Source: Hemileia vastatrix
Lineage: Eukaryota > Basidiomycota > Pucciniomycetes > Pucciniales > Zaghouaniaceae
Direction of reading: 5' to 3'
Assembly: GCA_030280995.1 (NCBI GenBank)
Contig: JASXTE010000002.1
Span: forward strand, 26,943,683 to 27,007,682
DNA: 64,000 bases
Made by a program: the position numbers and the translations under genes. Below the pieces are notes generated by a model, which worked only from the letters and a program-made list of their open reading frames with translations, was not told the origin of the DNA and made no database searches. Of the stretch, positions 10,526 to 23,576 are shown piece by piece. Numbering within the stretch: the stretch's first letter is position 1; every line of letters starts with the position of its first letter.

Positions 10526-13500
10526 TTTCATATTTTTATATTGCATAATTCACCACAGAATATAGGGGGCGGACTTTGTAGAAAGTCAGCAACCTTGAAC
10601 CCAAAAATCATATCAAATTGTGCACACAATGAGACTGTGCTGAAACAATCATGAAAACATATTGAAGCTGCATTGAAAAATCTTTGAAGCAGATTTGAAC
10701 ATTTATTGAAAGACAGATTATCAAAAGTACAAAAATATTGAGGCTTAAATTACAGTGATTTTCAAGGAAGATTAAAAAATTGAACAGCATTGCCAAACTC
10801 GGCTTGCTGATGTATAATACTTTAAAATATTATGTTTTTTTCATTCTTAAATAATATTAAACATCTCATATGAGCTTCATAATTGTATATTTCACAAAAT
10901 TTAACAATATATTTCACCTATGAATATATGAAGAAATAATACACTATTATAAGAAATTATTCATGATATAAATACTCATTAAAGTCATATTTTTCATCAA
11001 ATTCTTATCAGTAAAGATTTCAAATATATATATATATATATGATCTCATTCAATAAATTGATATTATTAAATCTTTATCAAACTTAAAAATAATTCTAGA
11101 AGATACAGAACACTTCAAAATGAAGTTATAATAATTTTAATTAAATGGTCAATTTTTAAATTTATATAAATACCATATTTTTACAAGTAAAAAAAATATA
11201 GTGGTACAGTTTTTTTAAGAAACTACCTCACCATTACTTCCATAATATGAAGAAAATCAAGGTAAAAATTATATGAAAATAAAACATAAACTAACAAAAA
11301 AATTTTAACATTAATAAATGTTTTTGCAGGGGTTTAAACAATTATAATTTCCAAGCCTTATAATATATAATATATATATTGTTGTTTTTTTATGTTGGGT
11401 GAAAATTATCCTTCCCACTACTTTCCTCCCCTCACTATTCCATCACATTATCCTTCTAGTTAAGTATATCTTTCTATTTTGTATCTTTCTTTACTCTCAC
11501 TAGTAATCTCCCCTCTCAACTCCTGGTGCTCCCCTTTCCATCCCTCTTCACATAAACTCATCAAAAGGTACTCCTTTTTCTCCTCCTTGCACCCTCCTTA
11601 CTCCTTTTTCCACTCCACCTGCTTCAGTCTCACTCCTTTTACTTGCCTTCCCACCTCTTTTACACCATAGGGAGTAAAAGTAGTGAATTGGAAAGCAAAA
11701 GGGGTGTTATTAAAAGTGAAATGGTGGTTTGTGGTGGAAGCAAAATAGTTGGGGTGGTCAGTGATAATTTTGATGTTGGAAGAAAAAGGGTTGGGTAGGT
11801 TACAAAAGGGGTGGGACATATTTGAGGGCAAAGTAAAAGAGTGGAGTGGGATTTGGAAGGGAGGGGGTGCAAGAGGGGTGATGAGAGGTAAGGAGTGAAG
11901 AAAAAGGGTTGGGGTGAAGTAAAGATTGAGAGGTCAGTGTAAGGGAGGGGAGGGACTGAAACTTGGGCTCAGAATTTTTGATATTGCACAAATGTATCAG
12001 GATGGTAATCAAAGGGTGAGGGGTGTAAATTGAAGGAAAGGGATGCAGAGAAAGCAAGAGGTGGGCTAAGTGGTGGAGAGGGTGTCAAAGGAAGTGATGT
12101 AAAATAAATAGTGAAAGCTGTTCTTTTGCTGAAAAATAGAATTCATGCTGTCATTTTATGGTGCTTTTCTTCAATTATAAATGATAATTTATTATAATGG
12201 TTTATTAATATGTATCCACCAAACTGTATAAAATATCCATATTTATTGGCTGTTTGCACAAAAGACTGCACTTTAAGACTGAAGAAGTATTAGAAAAAAA
12301 TAATTAGCAATGAAATATGGTTTATCCTTTTAAGAAATTATTTCACAGAGTGCTTCTGATAACTATACATAAATCAAATAAAAAAATAGGTAAATTTTAG
12401 AAAAAGTTGAAAAAAGAACAATATCTATATTATGATTTTAAACTAATGCTCTTACATATTTTACGGGGTGAATTTAATTAGAATTGGTTTAATTTTAAAT
12501 TATATTAGTGGGATTAAAAATATCTTCAAGTAAAATGATGGAAGTAAAACAAATGTTTAACAAAAACTCCATTGATGTATTTAATCTTTAAGCATAACTT
12601 CTTTTTTTATAATTACTATACATACCTGAATTGTTACCTGTAATAGATAAAAATTTAGGAGAATGAAATAACTTAGCTATTCCAATATCTGTACTAATAT
12701 CTATTCCGTAAAAGATAAAACTCCTTAGGTACCTATAAATTCTAAATGTTTTTATTCCAATAAATATATACATTCTTACAAAATTATATATCTCTTAGTT
12801 TTTCTGGAACTAAGATTGAACTCCTAACAAAATCCTGTGACCTCATGTTGTTCCACCTAAGTTAAGATGTGAAAAAACATTAATTTATTAAAAATTTCAT
12901 AGATGATTTTTTAATTTGAGCTTTAGAATATTTTCATATCAATAAGATTTATAAGAAATAATATATATTTCAGGAAATAAATAGAGCCTTTGAAAAATTT
13001 TAAGGACAATTTTTATTAAAAATAGTCTAAAACTCACTTTACATCATGATAATATTATGTATTTTCCATATGATAGACTACAAAAAGTTTTAAACTAACA
13101 TTTATACAACTATAATATGAAAAAAGATATCAGATATTGTGTTTATACTTAAGCTACCTTAAAAAAAGATTTTTTTTGTTTGGGTTTTAAATTATTTATA
13201 TCCTTATGAGTATCACCTTATTTTTTTATATTCTTATGAATAGTCTAAACTGAAGCCTCACAGGATAACTTTGGTTATTTTTTAAAAAAGGCAATCAACA
13301 TCTTTTTCTCTGATTGAAATTGTACTAAAAACTCAAATTATAAACTAAATTTTTCGTTGAAGTATTTAATAAAGAGCTTAAAGATTCTTGGTTGGAATTA
13401 ATTTTTGTTAAAACATATTCATTCAAATATTGGTTTTTGATAAGACAAATTACTAAGTAGACTTTTATAGTCTTGTTTAATAAAAAAATTCAAATGTAAT

Positions 13501-13651
13501 GAATTCAATAGAATTAAATACTTAATAGGTCCATAATGAATTTTTTACCTATCATTGTGATTATCATATTTATAATAAATCATTTATTAATTTTCAATGT
13601 ATATATTTTTTCTTTAAAATGAGGTGTTAACTTTTATTTTCAAACTACTTC
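10526..13651. other. AT-rich intergenic or relic DNA; one pyrimidine/purine switch
   Basis: No gene supported. The only structure is at 11480-12080, where a pyrimidine-rich strand (11480-11668) switches abruptly at 11669 to a purine-rich one, loosely like the C-rich/G-rich arms in the Harbinger intron. The open frames there (11479-11670 and minus-strand frames over 11598-12057) follow from this biased composition. A dinucleotide TA run is at 11026-11041. Confidence 0.4.
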
Positions 13652-14919
13652 TGTCAGCCAGGCTATACCAGGAGCCCAGTAAATGTTATGGCAATTTACT
13701 GGAATTAAAATAGGGCGTAAAAATATGCTTATCATGTATATAAATAAATATTATATTGCATAATAAAATTATATAAGTATTTTATTATATATAAGTAAAA
13801 TCGATATTATAATTATTTTATTATTATATAAATTATATATACATTTAAATTAAGCATGATAAATGTTATATTCTATAAATTATGGCGCATTTTTATGTAT
13901 TTAATAAATATAAATTAATAATTAATTAATTATCAACATATATTATAATTATAGGTGTAAAATTTAACTTATAATGTAATTAAATTAATTAATTAAATTT
14001 ATATATTAAATAAAACCTTACATATCTTATTAAACAATAATATTGGGCGCTTTTTTGATCCATAATTGTTTCATCAAAGTATTAAACAAGTTAAAACACT
14101 TTATTAAAAAAATTATTAATGTTTTATTCTAAAATTTAGTAATTTTGTTAAAATAAGTATTTGTTTTAACTTAAAATAAAATTACTCATGTTTTATACTA
14201 AATTAATTAATTACACTATTTTTATGTGTTAAAATAATTTCATTTTTATGTTTCACTTAAAATTGGTTTTTTTTAAAAGGGTTATCATACATGTTTTGAA
14301 TTAACATAATTGTTTTATTGCATCTCAAACTTATTTAATCACTTCCTAATTTTATTTTATATGTTTGGGATTAATTTAGGGAATTTTAGGCTCTTACTCA
14401 TGTGTGTTGGTTAATTGTTTCACGAATTCCCTTGCACTTATTCTATTTTTTTTACCTTTTTATTTAATTTTATTTTTAATTGTATATACTTTAATGTGGC
14501 GCTCCAGAGGGCCCCTTGCGTATATAAGGGCCTTGGGTAGCCCCTGTAGCCTCACCACTTATTATACACTCAACTTAAATATATATTTTAAATAAAACAT
14601 GTTTATTTTATTTTTATTAGTATTATAAATCTAATTTAAAAAGTAAATAAATAATCTAAGGATGCAGTAAGTCTATTAATAATAGTAATTTTTTGACACA
14701 CATCGAAGATAAATAATTAATTAAATAAATATATTATAAATTAATAAACCCTCACTGTTGTGTCTACTCATAAGATTGTTTTTGAATTTTTTTATTTCTC
14801 TCTCTTATTTTCTTAGAATTTTAAATCTAAGTTATTATCAATCACTATTTTATCACCTTATCCTAGTTCCTTTTTATTTCCTTCTCCTTCTTCTCCCTCT
14901 TCTAGATGACCAGCCAACA
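13652..14919 (+). mobile_element. Solo LTR (family 2)
   Basis: Begins TGTCAGCCAGGCTATACC and ends CTAGATGACCAGCCAACA, aligning over its length with the 5' LTR at 56440-57699. A promoter motif GTATATAAGGGCCTTGG is at about 14519. Flanks are ACTTC (left) and ATTTC (right), a 5-bp target duplication with one mismatch, so this is an old solo LTR. Confidence 0.8.
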
Positions 14920-15344
14920 ATTTCTGTGAAAAAACTTTTTCTAGAAAACAGGCATTAAAACCTAAACTATTGTATTTAATCACTTTTTAAACACCTTGAA
15001 ATTAAAATTTCTAGCCTATTCATTTAAAATATATAGTAAGACTTATATTAATTAAGATATAGTCAACTTAATGCTATCTTTATCTATTGAAATAGATACA
15101 AAAACCTATTGTATAATTTTTACAAAATAAATATCATATAGTATTTTTTAAATGAGTAGCTGAAACAATGATGAAAAATATCCCATCTTCCTACTTTACA
15201 GTCTTTTAACAATAATACTGTCTAAAATAAAATCTCAAACACCTTTTTCCACATGAGAACACTTTATTAAATTGGTGTTGTTTATTCCCAGGTGAACACT
15301 GTTATTATACCAAAATATAACATTCATGAATAGTTTATCATTAA
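14920..15344. other. Intergenic, nothing recognised
   Basis: AT-rich stretch between two LTRs. I see no gene, RNA or repeat. Confidence 0.3.
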
Positions 15345-16152
15345 TTTCAGCCAGACTACTAGACTTAACCAGTAAAAAAATTAATTATTTACTGGGATGA
15401 AGCCACACCTTTTTAATTCTTATTTTATAATTAGTTATATTATATTTACTTTATTATTACTTGTAATAAATTAGCTAATTACAATAAGTAAATTTAGTCA
15501 ATATTTAAAATTAATAATAATGTCCCTCATTTTTTTATTCCCTAGCACTGTGCTCAATAAAAGGTTGGAAGAGAAATAAAAATATATCAATACTAATTTT
15601 TTTTAAATTCAAATTTCTTTTATTTAAAACATTAAAATTCTATTAATACAAAAATTTAATTCAAATTATTTTATACTAATTTTGACATTTGAAAGTAAAC
15701 TTTAAATATATCAAATAATTTGATATATAGTAAAATATATATTTTTTGGCGCATCTTTATAGAACACTTTTTTTATTTGCAATTTCTTATTTTTGGAAAA
15801 TTTTTCCTCCCACACTCCTTTATGTAGGCTTGTTAACTCCATGTGCTCTCTCTCCTTTTTATCTATAAAGGGCCTTCCATTTTGTGCTGTTGTTTTCATT
15901 CTGTACTACTTACAATATTATTATTAAACAAATCAAATATCATTTTTATTACTACATCTGTTGCTCTAGTATTTATAATAGTGTGCTTCTGATATTACAA
16001 AGAAATAATAATAAAACCTTCATACCTTTTATTTGAGTAATAAATCATATAAGATAAAAATCTACGTACCTTGACTTTAAATCTTTGAGTTATCCACCTT
16101 CACATCCATTTTGACTGCTGTAAAACTTCTAGACAATTAGGACCCCTTGACA
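15345..16152 (+). mobile_element. LTR (family 1) followed by a primer-binding-like site
   Basis: Begins TTTCAGCCAGACTACTAGAC (first G of TGTCA mutated) and ends GACCCCTTGACA. It aligns with the LTRs at 31154-31972 and 39172-39993, including CTATAAAGGGCC near 15862. It is followed by GTTGGGAGTTCTTCC, comparable to ATTGGGATCCTTTCC after the LTR at 31972, so it was a 5' LTR. The Ty3 interior that should follow is not recognisable. Confidence 0.75.
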
Positions 16153-17410
16153 GTTGGGAGTTCTTCCAAATCATTTTTGACACACTGTTGTCTTGACACC
16201 AAGGACTGAGGGACCTTTGACTACAAGGACCAATAAGTTCTGGTGGACAACTGAATATGACAAACATTATCAGGAATGTGACTTACCTTTTTTGAGGTGT
16301 GGTACGGGCCTTGCAGGTAGTTTGACTTTGGACCAATCAGCTCACATAGTCCAGGAAGAACAAAGGGGATTCATAGCGCAGTAGGAAGTGCTAAACTATA
16401 ATACGTGTTTGTGTGTTTCAAGGAAAAAGGGAAATAGAAGTGCGGAAGAGGATTCAGGGTCTGTGCACTTGGATTTTGCAGCAGGATGCGCCATACAATG
16501 GGGAATTTTGTGTTATTGATTTAGGACTGCAAGCACTGAAAAATATGGACTTGGATTTTCCAATAATTGTGTGTTACGCACTAAGGAAGTAATTATGGCT
16601 TAAGGAAAGACTCAAGTGCAAAGTATACTGCACTGCGGCTAGTATGGTAACTTACTGAAACAGGTGATACAGGAGGTTAACTAGTTAAAAGTCAAAGCAG
16701 CTAGGATCAGCGTTAGAAGGATTCAAACTTGGAAGTAGCGCTGAAACAAACAAAGGTACAGTCAGGGGCGCTCATGTCAAGATGTCAAGTATGAGTGAAA
16801 CAAGTTAATACTAGTGTTAGTAAGGATAGGGTATTTTTTAGGAGCTGTAGTTGTTACAAGCGGTGTACGTAGTTTATTAATAGATTAGTTACTGTTTTAC
16901 TAATGTAGCACTAGAGTCAGCGCTGGAGATCAACTAGGGAACTGTGTTTAGAGCGCTGGAAAAATATAAAATGGGTATCGCATCTAGTAATAAAAAAAGA
17001 ACGAATTGACAAATAGTTGGTTAACATATGAGTAGTTAATAATTGTGGAGTAAAAAATATTAGAATTTCTGCGATCAATTTTTTGAGAATATATAGATTC
17101 AGTAGGATTAACTATTATTAGATTTATTTTATTGCTATAATAAGGCATATTCAAAGAGAGTGCTTCAAGAGGGAGTAGCTGTTGATATTAGTGCTTGTTA
17201 AGAATAGAAATATCCAGATAGTAATACTTGTTTTTCTGATTTTTTAAACTCAGTTCTCAACTTATAAACTTTCTAATCACATATTAGTGTTACTCATTAT
17301 TGCGCTGTCTTTAAAAATAAGAGTGGCAGGCGCTTTTTTTTAGAAATTGAAAAGAAGAACCAACCCATCTCGCATTGTGTCTACTGCTTAGTACTTTAGA
17401 ACTATCTACA
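16153..17410 (+). other. Noncoding stretch, probably an LTR of another Ty3 family
   Basis: No coding frame is supported. The stretch is less AT-rich than its surroundings and ends ...ATCTACA immediately before ATTGGTGTCCCAACAGTGGC (17411-17430). That string looks like a retrotransposon primer-binding site, so the end is likely the 3' edge of an LTR. I could not find its matching second LTR. Confidence 0.35.
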
Positions 17411-17670
17411 ATTGGTGTCCCAACAGTGGCATAATTGTAACTAGTGTTTTGATTAGATTGTTTGGTTTTTAGTGTTTTTTCAAGAAGACAAGATCAAGCC
17501 GGAACTTCAGCGGAAGAGTTGTAGGGTCTACAACAAGTGGATAAATAGCCGTTATCAAAGGATAGTGTAGGGCTGTATCGTGAAAATAGTCAGGTATTAA
17601 TTACCAAGTGTGTTTTTATTATTTTTTGTGATCTCTGTTTTGATTTCATATTTCGGAAATCGACCCTACT

Positions 17671-18690
17671 GTGACTACATCTAAGGGATGTCAGGATAAG
17701 GTTAAAACACCTAATTCAATGGAGTTGTTGCCACAGACAGTAAATACAATATTTAGATGTAAAGATGAAAATTTGCGTTTTACGTGTATTAATACCAAGA
17801 AGTTCTTACGAAGGTTTGAACAAGCAGCGGAAGTGCATGGAGCGACCAAGTATGATATGGTGCATCAAGTGCTTTTCTTTGTCTCTAATGAGTGCATAGA
17901 TGATTTAGAGGATTTAAAGGGGCATGAAGAGTGCAATTAGTCAGCGCTAAAAGAACAAATGCTCAAGAGATGGCCAAAGGTTACCAAGGAAACTAAGTAT
18001 ACAATAAAGGATCTGGATGTCTTGGTAAAAAGGGTCAAAGCTAAAGGTGTTTTTCAAGACCCTAGGGAATTTAAAAGTTTTAGAGAGGATTTTGATCAAA
18101 AAGTGGAATATTTAGTCAGTAATGAAGATTTTAGTGATGCTAATGTGTCTTTACCTTGGTTTTTTGAAGCACTAGCGCTAGAAGTGGAAGACTGGGCAAA
18201 AAGGCACTTGGATAATGAAGGAAAGCTAGTCAAGAAGAGGGATGGTAATTATAAGTACCCTGGATTAGAAGAAGTAGAAATTGAAGTGGAAGCAGAAACG
18301 AAGCTGTTCCGAGTTAAGAATCGCGCAGCTAGAGTTGCTTTGGATAGCGAGGAAATGGACAAAGATGCGTCTGGCATGCAATCGCATCCTCAGATGTTGT
18401 CTCCTAAAGTTAAAGTTTTCACTAAGGATCTGGATTCAGTTAAGGCAAGTATTAACAAGCTGGAGAAGAAAATAAATGAAACGGCAAAAGCAAAAGAATT
18501 GTTTAGGCCCAAGAGTTCTCCTCAACCATCATGCTTTGCTACTATGTTATGTTACTATTGTAATAAAGAGTGACATACTAGGATGAGGTGTAATGCGCTT
18601 CAAAAAGATAAAGAGGAAGGGGTAGTTTACAAGGATGGAACTAAGCTAATGTTGGAAGATGGGACTAAGCTTTTCAAAGACAAGGATTGA
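17671..18690 (+). pseudogene. Ty3-type Gag pseudogene
   Basis: A frame of about 340 codons lies 0.25 kb downstream of a primer-binding-like site. It contains a Gag core (FLRRFEQAAEVHGATKYDM, then LKEQMLKRWPKV) and a C-terminal zinc knuckle CYYCNKE-HTRMRC with CX2CX4HX4C spacing. After the knuckle come repeats of KDGTKL / EDGTKL. Gag packages the element RNA. It is broken by TAG at 17938 (after EECN), by TGA inside the knuckle near 18571, and the frame ends at TGA 18688. Family members read Trp at the first stop, but that is from memory of the family only. The start is unclear (GTG at 17671; an upstream ATG may be lost). No pol follows. It differs from the Gag of the other two Ty3 elements. 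Confidence 0.65.
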
Positions 18691-19542
18691 GGGATGTGAG
18701 CCATGGTCATCAATCATATTAATAAAAAGTCTATGGAGGGCAGTGTCATGCCCCACGTGACACTCAAGACAAAAGAAACTCAATAAATGAATAAAACAGA
18801 GGTTTAAATGCATACTTGAAGCGCAGAAAGTGATTCTACATAGCAACGGTGACTTGCCTTTGTGTACTCACTATTCAACCGCGCTAATCTAAAATTTAAA
18901 TGTAAATTAGTCAATTTCTCAAAAGTGTGTTTAGTCTTTTCTTCGATGAGCGACACACAGCACAATAGTCAATGCAATATTCCGCTAAAAGGTTTATTAA
19001 GGATCTGCGGGTTATTAAAAGGGGTAGTGAGCATGGATAGGATGGTTAGTGGAGGATTGAGGGGTTAACTGATGTTAGTGAGGAGAGTCCAGGTATAACG
19101 GGTGTAATTTTGGTTGTCTGTGGTGTGCGGAATGATGGATGGGTATGAGGCCAATGCAAGGAGGAGTAATGGATATAAAAGGGGTTGGATTTTGGTTCAA
19201 TATTTTTTTAGAACTAAGTTATAAAACATATTTATAGTTAATAGTGTTAAAACTGCAAGTTAAATCATTATTACTATACATTTCCTTATTTTCTCAATAA
19301 TCATTTCTAAATTTGAATCTTTTATTGTTGAGTTACAACCCTTTGTGAGATCTTAAAATATCAGTATTACCTTAAATTATATTAAGATTCTTATCAAACA
19401 TATCTCAAAGAAGTATCTCTTCCTTCAAGTCTTCTTCGAATCACTTCCTCAAATATTTCCTTTGTGCTTTGAAGAAGTTACTAAACTCCTCCCTTCATCT
19501 CACTATCAGGAACACCCTCGACCTTGTGCGTAGGTTGTCAGG
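18691..19542. other. Noncoding relic downstream of the gag pseudogene
   Basis: Near 18744 TGTCATGCCCCACGTGACA could be the start of a 3' LTR. GATATAAAAGGGGTTGG near 19169 looks like an LTR-type TATA box. Without a matching 5' copy this stays uncertain. No coding frame is supported. Confidence 0.3.
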
Positions 19543-20340
19543 TGTCAATGGGACTCTTGGTCTAGAAGATTTAGCTGAAGGTTCTACGAGGATTTTAAGT
19601 GGTTTAATAGACTTTCAAAGGCAAGGTACGTATTTCTTAATCTTTTTGATTGTTTTACTCAAGCTATAAGAGGTGGATTCAAATATTAATATAAGTTATA
19701 GCTTAAAGTTACATTGATGTAAGTACTAATATTTTAAAGTATAGAAATAAGGATGTAATTGATGTATTGTAAGATTTGTAAGTATGTAAGGAATCGTCCA
19801 AAAAGTATAAAAAGAGAGGGCCTTTTATAGGCAAAATGTGACAAATAAAAACACGGAGTTAACACTACCTAATACAAGGGTGTGAGAGGAAAAAACTAAA
19901 TAAAGAGAGTATGTGAAATAATAAAAGCTATACTAAATGGTACGTCAAGAAGGATATCAATTTTATTTGAAATAAAACTTGAGTTCCCATAGATTGTCAC
20001 ATTTAGTACAAAACATTTGATTTAAAATATAGATTCAACGGAAATTTAAATTTCTTAATAAAGGAATTTGAATTTTTTTAGATTTTTATTATATTTTAAT
20101 ACTATTTTAATTCCCTATCATCTGTATTATTGAGCACGGTGTTAGGGAGTAAAAATGTATGGAACAATTACTTATTTTTATTAGTTATCTACATTACTTA
20201 GTGTACTTAGCTAGTTAGTTGTAAGAAATACATAAGTAGTTAATAAATAATTAATTAATAATAAGGATTTAAAAGGTGTGGCTTCATCTCAGTAAGATAA
20301 TTAATTATTTTACTGGGTAAGTCTAGTATCCTGGCTGACA
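19543..20340 (-). mobile_element. 3' LTR (family 1) of an antisense Ty3 element
   Basis: On the minus strand it begins TGTCAGCCAGGATACTAGAC at 20340 and ends CCCATTGACA at 19543. A TATA motif GCCTATAAAAGGCCC lies near 19830. Just outside 20340 the minus strand has the purine tract GAGTGGAGGAG, matching the tract before the 3' LTR at 39172. This marks it as the 3' LTR of the integrase pseudogene that follows to the right. Confidence 0.8.
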
Positions 20341-20399
20341 CTCCTCCACTCTAAAAAAACAATAAAAAAAATGCTATGATTTTTCTTTTTATACTTTTT

Positions 20400-21917
20400 T
20401 AGTAAAGTAGGAAGATTGGATATGTCCTTCCCAGGTATCCAAGAATCATTCAGATGATTTATTCTTGAATCTCAATAAATATTCTGTACCTTTTTCAGCA
20501 GTGACTATTCTGTCATTCAGAATCTTTTCAATTTCTTCTGCTTTAGTGATTTTATTTGGGGTTTTCTTCGGTCTTCCCCTCCTTTTTGGAAATAAATCAC
20601 TATTGGATGTGTAAGGTTTCGGAATAGATATTGGAAAAACAGGATGTTTTCTGTCATATGGAGAATACAAAATAACCTCAACTGCATTATCTCCAATCAT
20701 TCTTCTGACAACAAATGGACCAACAAATGGGTATTTCAATTTGTTATTACCTTGTAAATTGAAGTGGACTGTAGAAATCAACACTTCATCACCCTTTTTA
20801 AAAGTGTATTAATTATGGGATTTGTCCCATCTCTTCTTCTCATATTCAAATGATTTTTCAATATATTTTTGAGCATGAGTTCTGCAAAGTTGTTGCATTT
20901 GAAGAAAAGATTTTACACCAGGATGTATATCCAATTTAGGTATTTTGTTATTGAGAATTTGGGCAGGAGTATTTGGAACATATCCAAGCCAGAGCTCAAA
21001 AGGCTTTCTTTGAGTAACAGAATGAACAGTGCTATTATAAGCAAATTGCAACCCAGGAAGTAAAGTAACCCAATCATGAGTGAATCTGTCATTATCTTTA
21101 TACTCAATACCAAAGGCAAAATACCTTCTTATCATGTCCTCTAAAGTCTGAATCATTCTTTCAGCTAAGCCATCAGTCTGTGGATGATGGGCAGTAGAAA
21201 GTTTCAGATCACAACCACAAACATCCATCAGAGACATCCAAAATTCAGAAGTAAATTTAGGGTCTCTGTCAGAAATTATGGCTTTAGGAAAACCAGCAGT
21301 ATTAAACATATGAGACCACCATAAGAAAGGTAATTCTTCAGTGGAAACATCCTTGTGGGTAGGGATAAATTTACACAATTTTGTGAATCTGTCCACAATA
21401 ACCCAACAAGAGTTATAACTGTCTTTTCCAGCAATAGGTAATCCTGTTACAAAATCCATGTTTATTATCTGCCATGGTGCATCAGGAGGTTCAATATGTT
21501 GCATTAATCCTGCTCTTTTACCAGTCAATCTTTTTGATTTTAGGCAAGAATCACAGGATTCAAAATATAGTTTGGTGTCCTCAGACATATTAACCCACCA
21601 AGAAGTGTTCTTAATTCTGATCATTGTTTTTTCAAGATCAAAATTTCCAGCTAATATGTCATCATGACAAATTTTCAAAATGATTTCTTTCATAGGAGGA
21701 ATAACCATAACATTACTCAACTTTCTTCTATAATATAGATATCCTTCATTAATTGAAAATTTACCTTTTTCCAAAGCCTTCTGGTACTTTGGTGGAAGGG
21801 TCTTAATTAATGCTTATATTGAAGCATTATTTGGATCATTTAATATGGTGCATAACTTTTTCAAGTCAGTGTCCTTATCATATGAATCCAGAATGAGCTG
21901 TAATAGCTCTTCCTCCA
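20400..21917 (-). pseudogene. Ty3 integrase and chromodomain fragment (antisense, broken)
   Basis: A minus-strand relative of the integrase region at 37570-39133, extremely similar. Visible are the zinc-binding region (CHDDILAG, CDSCLKSK), the catalytic core (INMDFVTGLP, ISDRDPKF, DGLAERMIQ) and a C-terminal chromodomain-like stretch. Stops relative to the sister copy are TAA for CAA near 21813 and TAA for GAA near 20809. A 2-bp deletion near 20450 removes the chromodomain end. The N-terminal side is cut at 21917 by a family-2 LTR, so Gag, protease, reverse transcriptase and RNase H are missing. Confidence 0.85.
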
Positions 21918-22672
21918 TGTCAGCCAGGCTGTCCCAGGAGCGAAGTAATAAACATACAATTTTATTGGAGTTAATAAATGAAATAATAATTGCAGCTTAT
22001 GTATATATATTAAATTTATATTACATAATAAATTATATTAAAATATTATTTTATAATTAATATAAATTTTATACTAATTTTATTATCATATAAATTAAGT
22101 ATACATTAAAATAATTATTATATTCCATATAAAGAGGTGCTATGTGTATTTAATGAATAATTAATTAATTACATGTTGATAATATAATTATATCTTATTA
22201 AATTATCTTATATTGTAATTACATTAATTTTTAAATTTAAATATATAATTGAACCCTTTTCATATTCAAAATTATCCATAATTATTGACATTTTTTTGAC
22301 CCTTATTTGTGATGAATATTAAATGCATTATTATAATTATTATAATAAATTTAAAATTCTAAATTTGGTTCAGTAGAAAAATTAATTACTTGTTTCAACT
22401 AGTTATTACATAGTCAAAAAAATTTACTAATTTTCTACAGACTAACACTAAAATTGATTACAATATTTTTTTGCGTCAAAACATTCCATTTGCTTCACTT
22501 ACAAAATCTATAAAAAAATATTTTTATACTTAATTTGATTACTTTTTCACATGCTTCTCATGTCTCAGAGTTGTTTAATTACTCACTATATTACTTAAAT
22601 TATTTGGGAAATGGTTGCGTGAAAATTGTTTTTTTAATTGGGATTTTAATTACTTGTTTCACCTTTTTCTCT
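21918..22672 (+). mobile_element. Truncated LTR (family 2) inserted into the integrase pseudogene
   Basis: Starts TGTCAGCCAGGCTGTCCCAG directly in the integrase coding sequence and follows the family-2 LTR up to the GGGATTTTAATTACTTG region. After that, at about 22672, similarity to 56440-57699 ends. About 500 bp of the LTR, including its TATA box, are missing. Confidence 0.7.
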
Positions 22673-23576
22673 CCATTCACCATGGGAAATCAGGGGGTGA
22701 ACTGCTAGCAGTTCCCTCTTTTTGAAACTTTCAGGAGGAGGTTGGGAAATTGTTGGGGAAATGTTTTGAAAGAATTAGGAAACTGTTTTTAAATTATATG
22801 AAAAAATTTTGAAAAAAAAGTTGGCCCTAAATTGAGCCTCGATTTATCCCTTCTTGAGCAGAGCTTTGGATTTAAGTTGAGCATCAGTTGGAACAAATTT
22901 GAGCAATGTTTGAGCCACAACACTTAACATACCATAATATTCAATTTTATATATAGATCCATTTAATGTTGGGAGGTCAGGTTTGATATAAGTAGAAATA
23001 TCTTAAATGACACATAGTATACTAGGTCTGGAATATTATTTCAATTATCAATTTTATTTCCGCAAATATATAAAAAAGAATACTATTTAAGTCCTTTTTA
23101 AAAACTTTATTAATAAAAATATAACTCTGTAAAAATATTTGCACATAATTTTAAATTTTCTAGACAAAAGTTGATATTGAGCCCTTATCAATAGAAATTT
23201 CTCATTGTTCCTTGGAATAAAAAAGTATAAGACAATGTTCAAAAAATTTAATGTAGGAGAAAATATATATATTTTTTTTATAAGGGGAAAAAATAGTAAT
23301 GTATTTTTTAAAAAATTTACACTATTAAAGAAACTAATTTTAATATATTGGCACAAAACTTAGGCTCTAAAATAATGCACTTTTTTTATTATTTATCTGT
23401 ATTTAGTTATTATTAAAATGTGAGTCAACATTAATTATTAACATACATGAAAAATTCAATTTTGAATATTCATCCAATATTATATATATTCTCTACTTTA
23501 TTCTCTTTCAAAACTTTGCTCTCACCCTCTCTTTCTTTAAACTACCACCATCACCATAAAATTAATTTAATTAAAA
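22673..23576. other. Intergenic and upstream region of the SNF2-like gene
   Basis: AT-rich. It contains a 16-bp perfect palindrome GAACTGCTAGCAGTTC near 22698 and no supported gene. The promoter of the SNF2-like gene would lie at its right end, but I see no clear motif. Confidence 0.3.

Noticed and set aside
11479..12057. Open frames on both strands around 11.5-12.0 kb
   Set aside because: Peptides are Ser/Thr/Pro/Leu-rich and follow from the pyrimidine/purine strand bias. No domain or splice structure was seen.
12588..14958. Short open frames at 12588-12773, 14404-14595 and 14758-14958
   Set aside because: Hydrophobic AT-rich readings. The two at 14404 and 14758 lie in or run out of the solo LTR.
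18744..19542. A 3' LTR starting TGTCATGCCCC after the gag pseudogene
   Set aside because: No matching 5' copy could be aligned in 16153-17410, so the call is left open.
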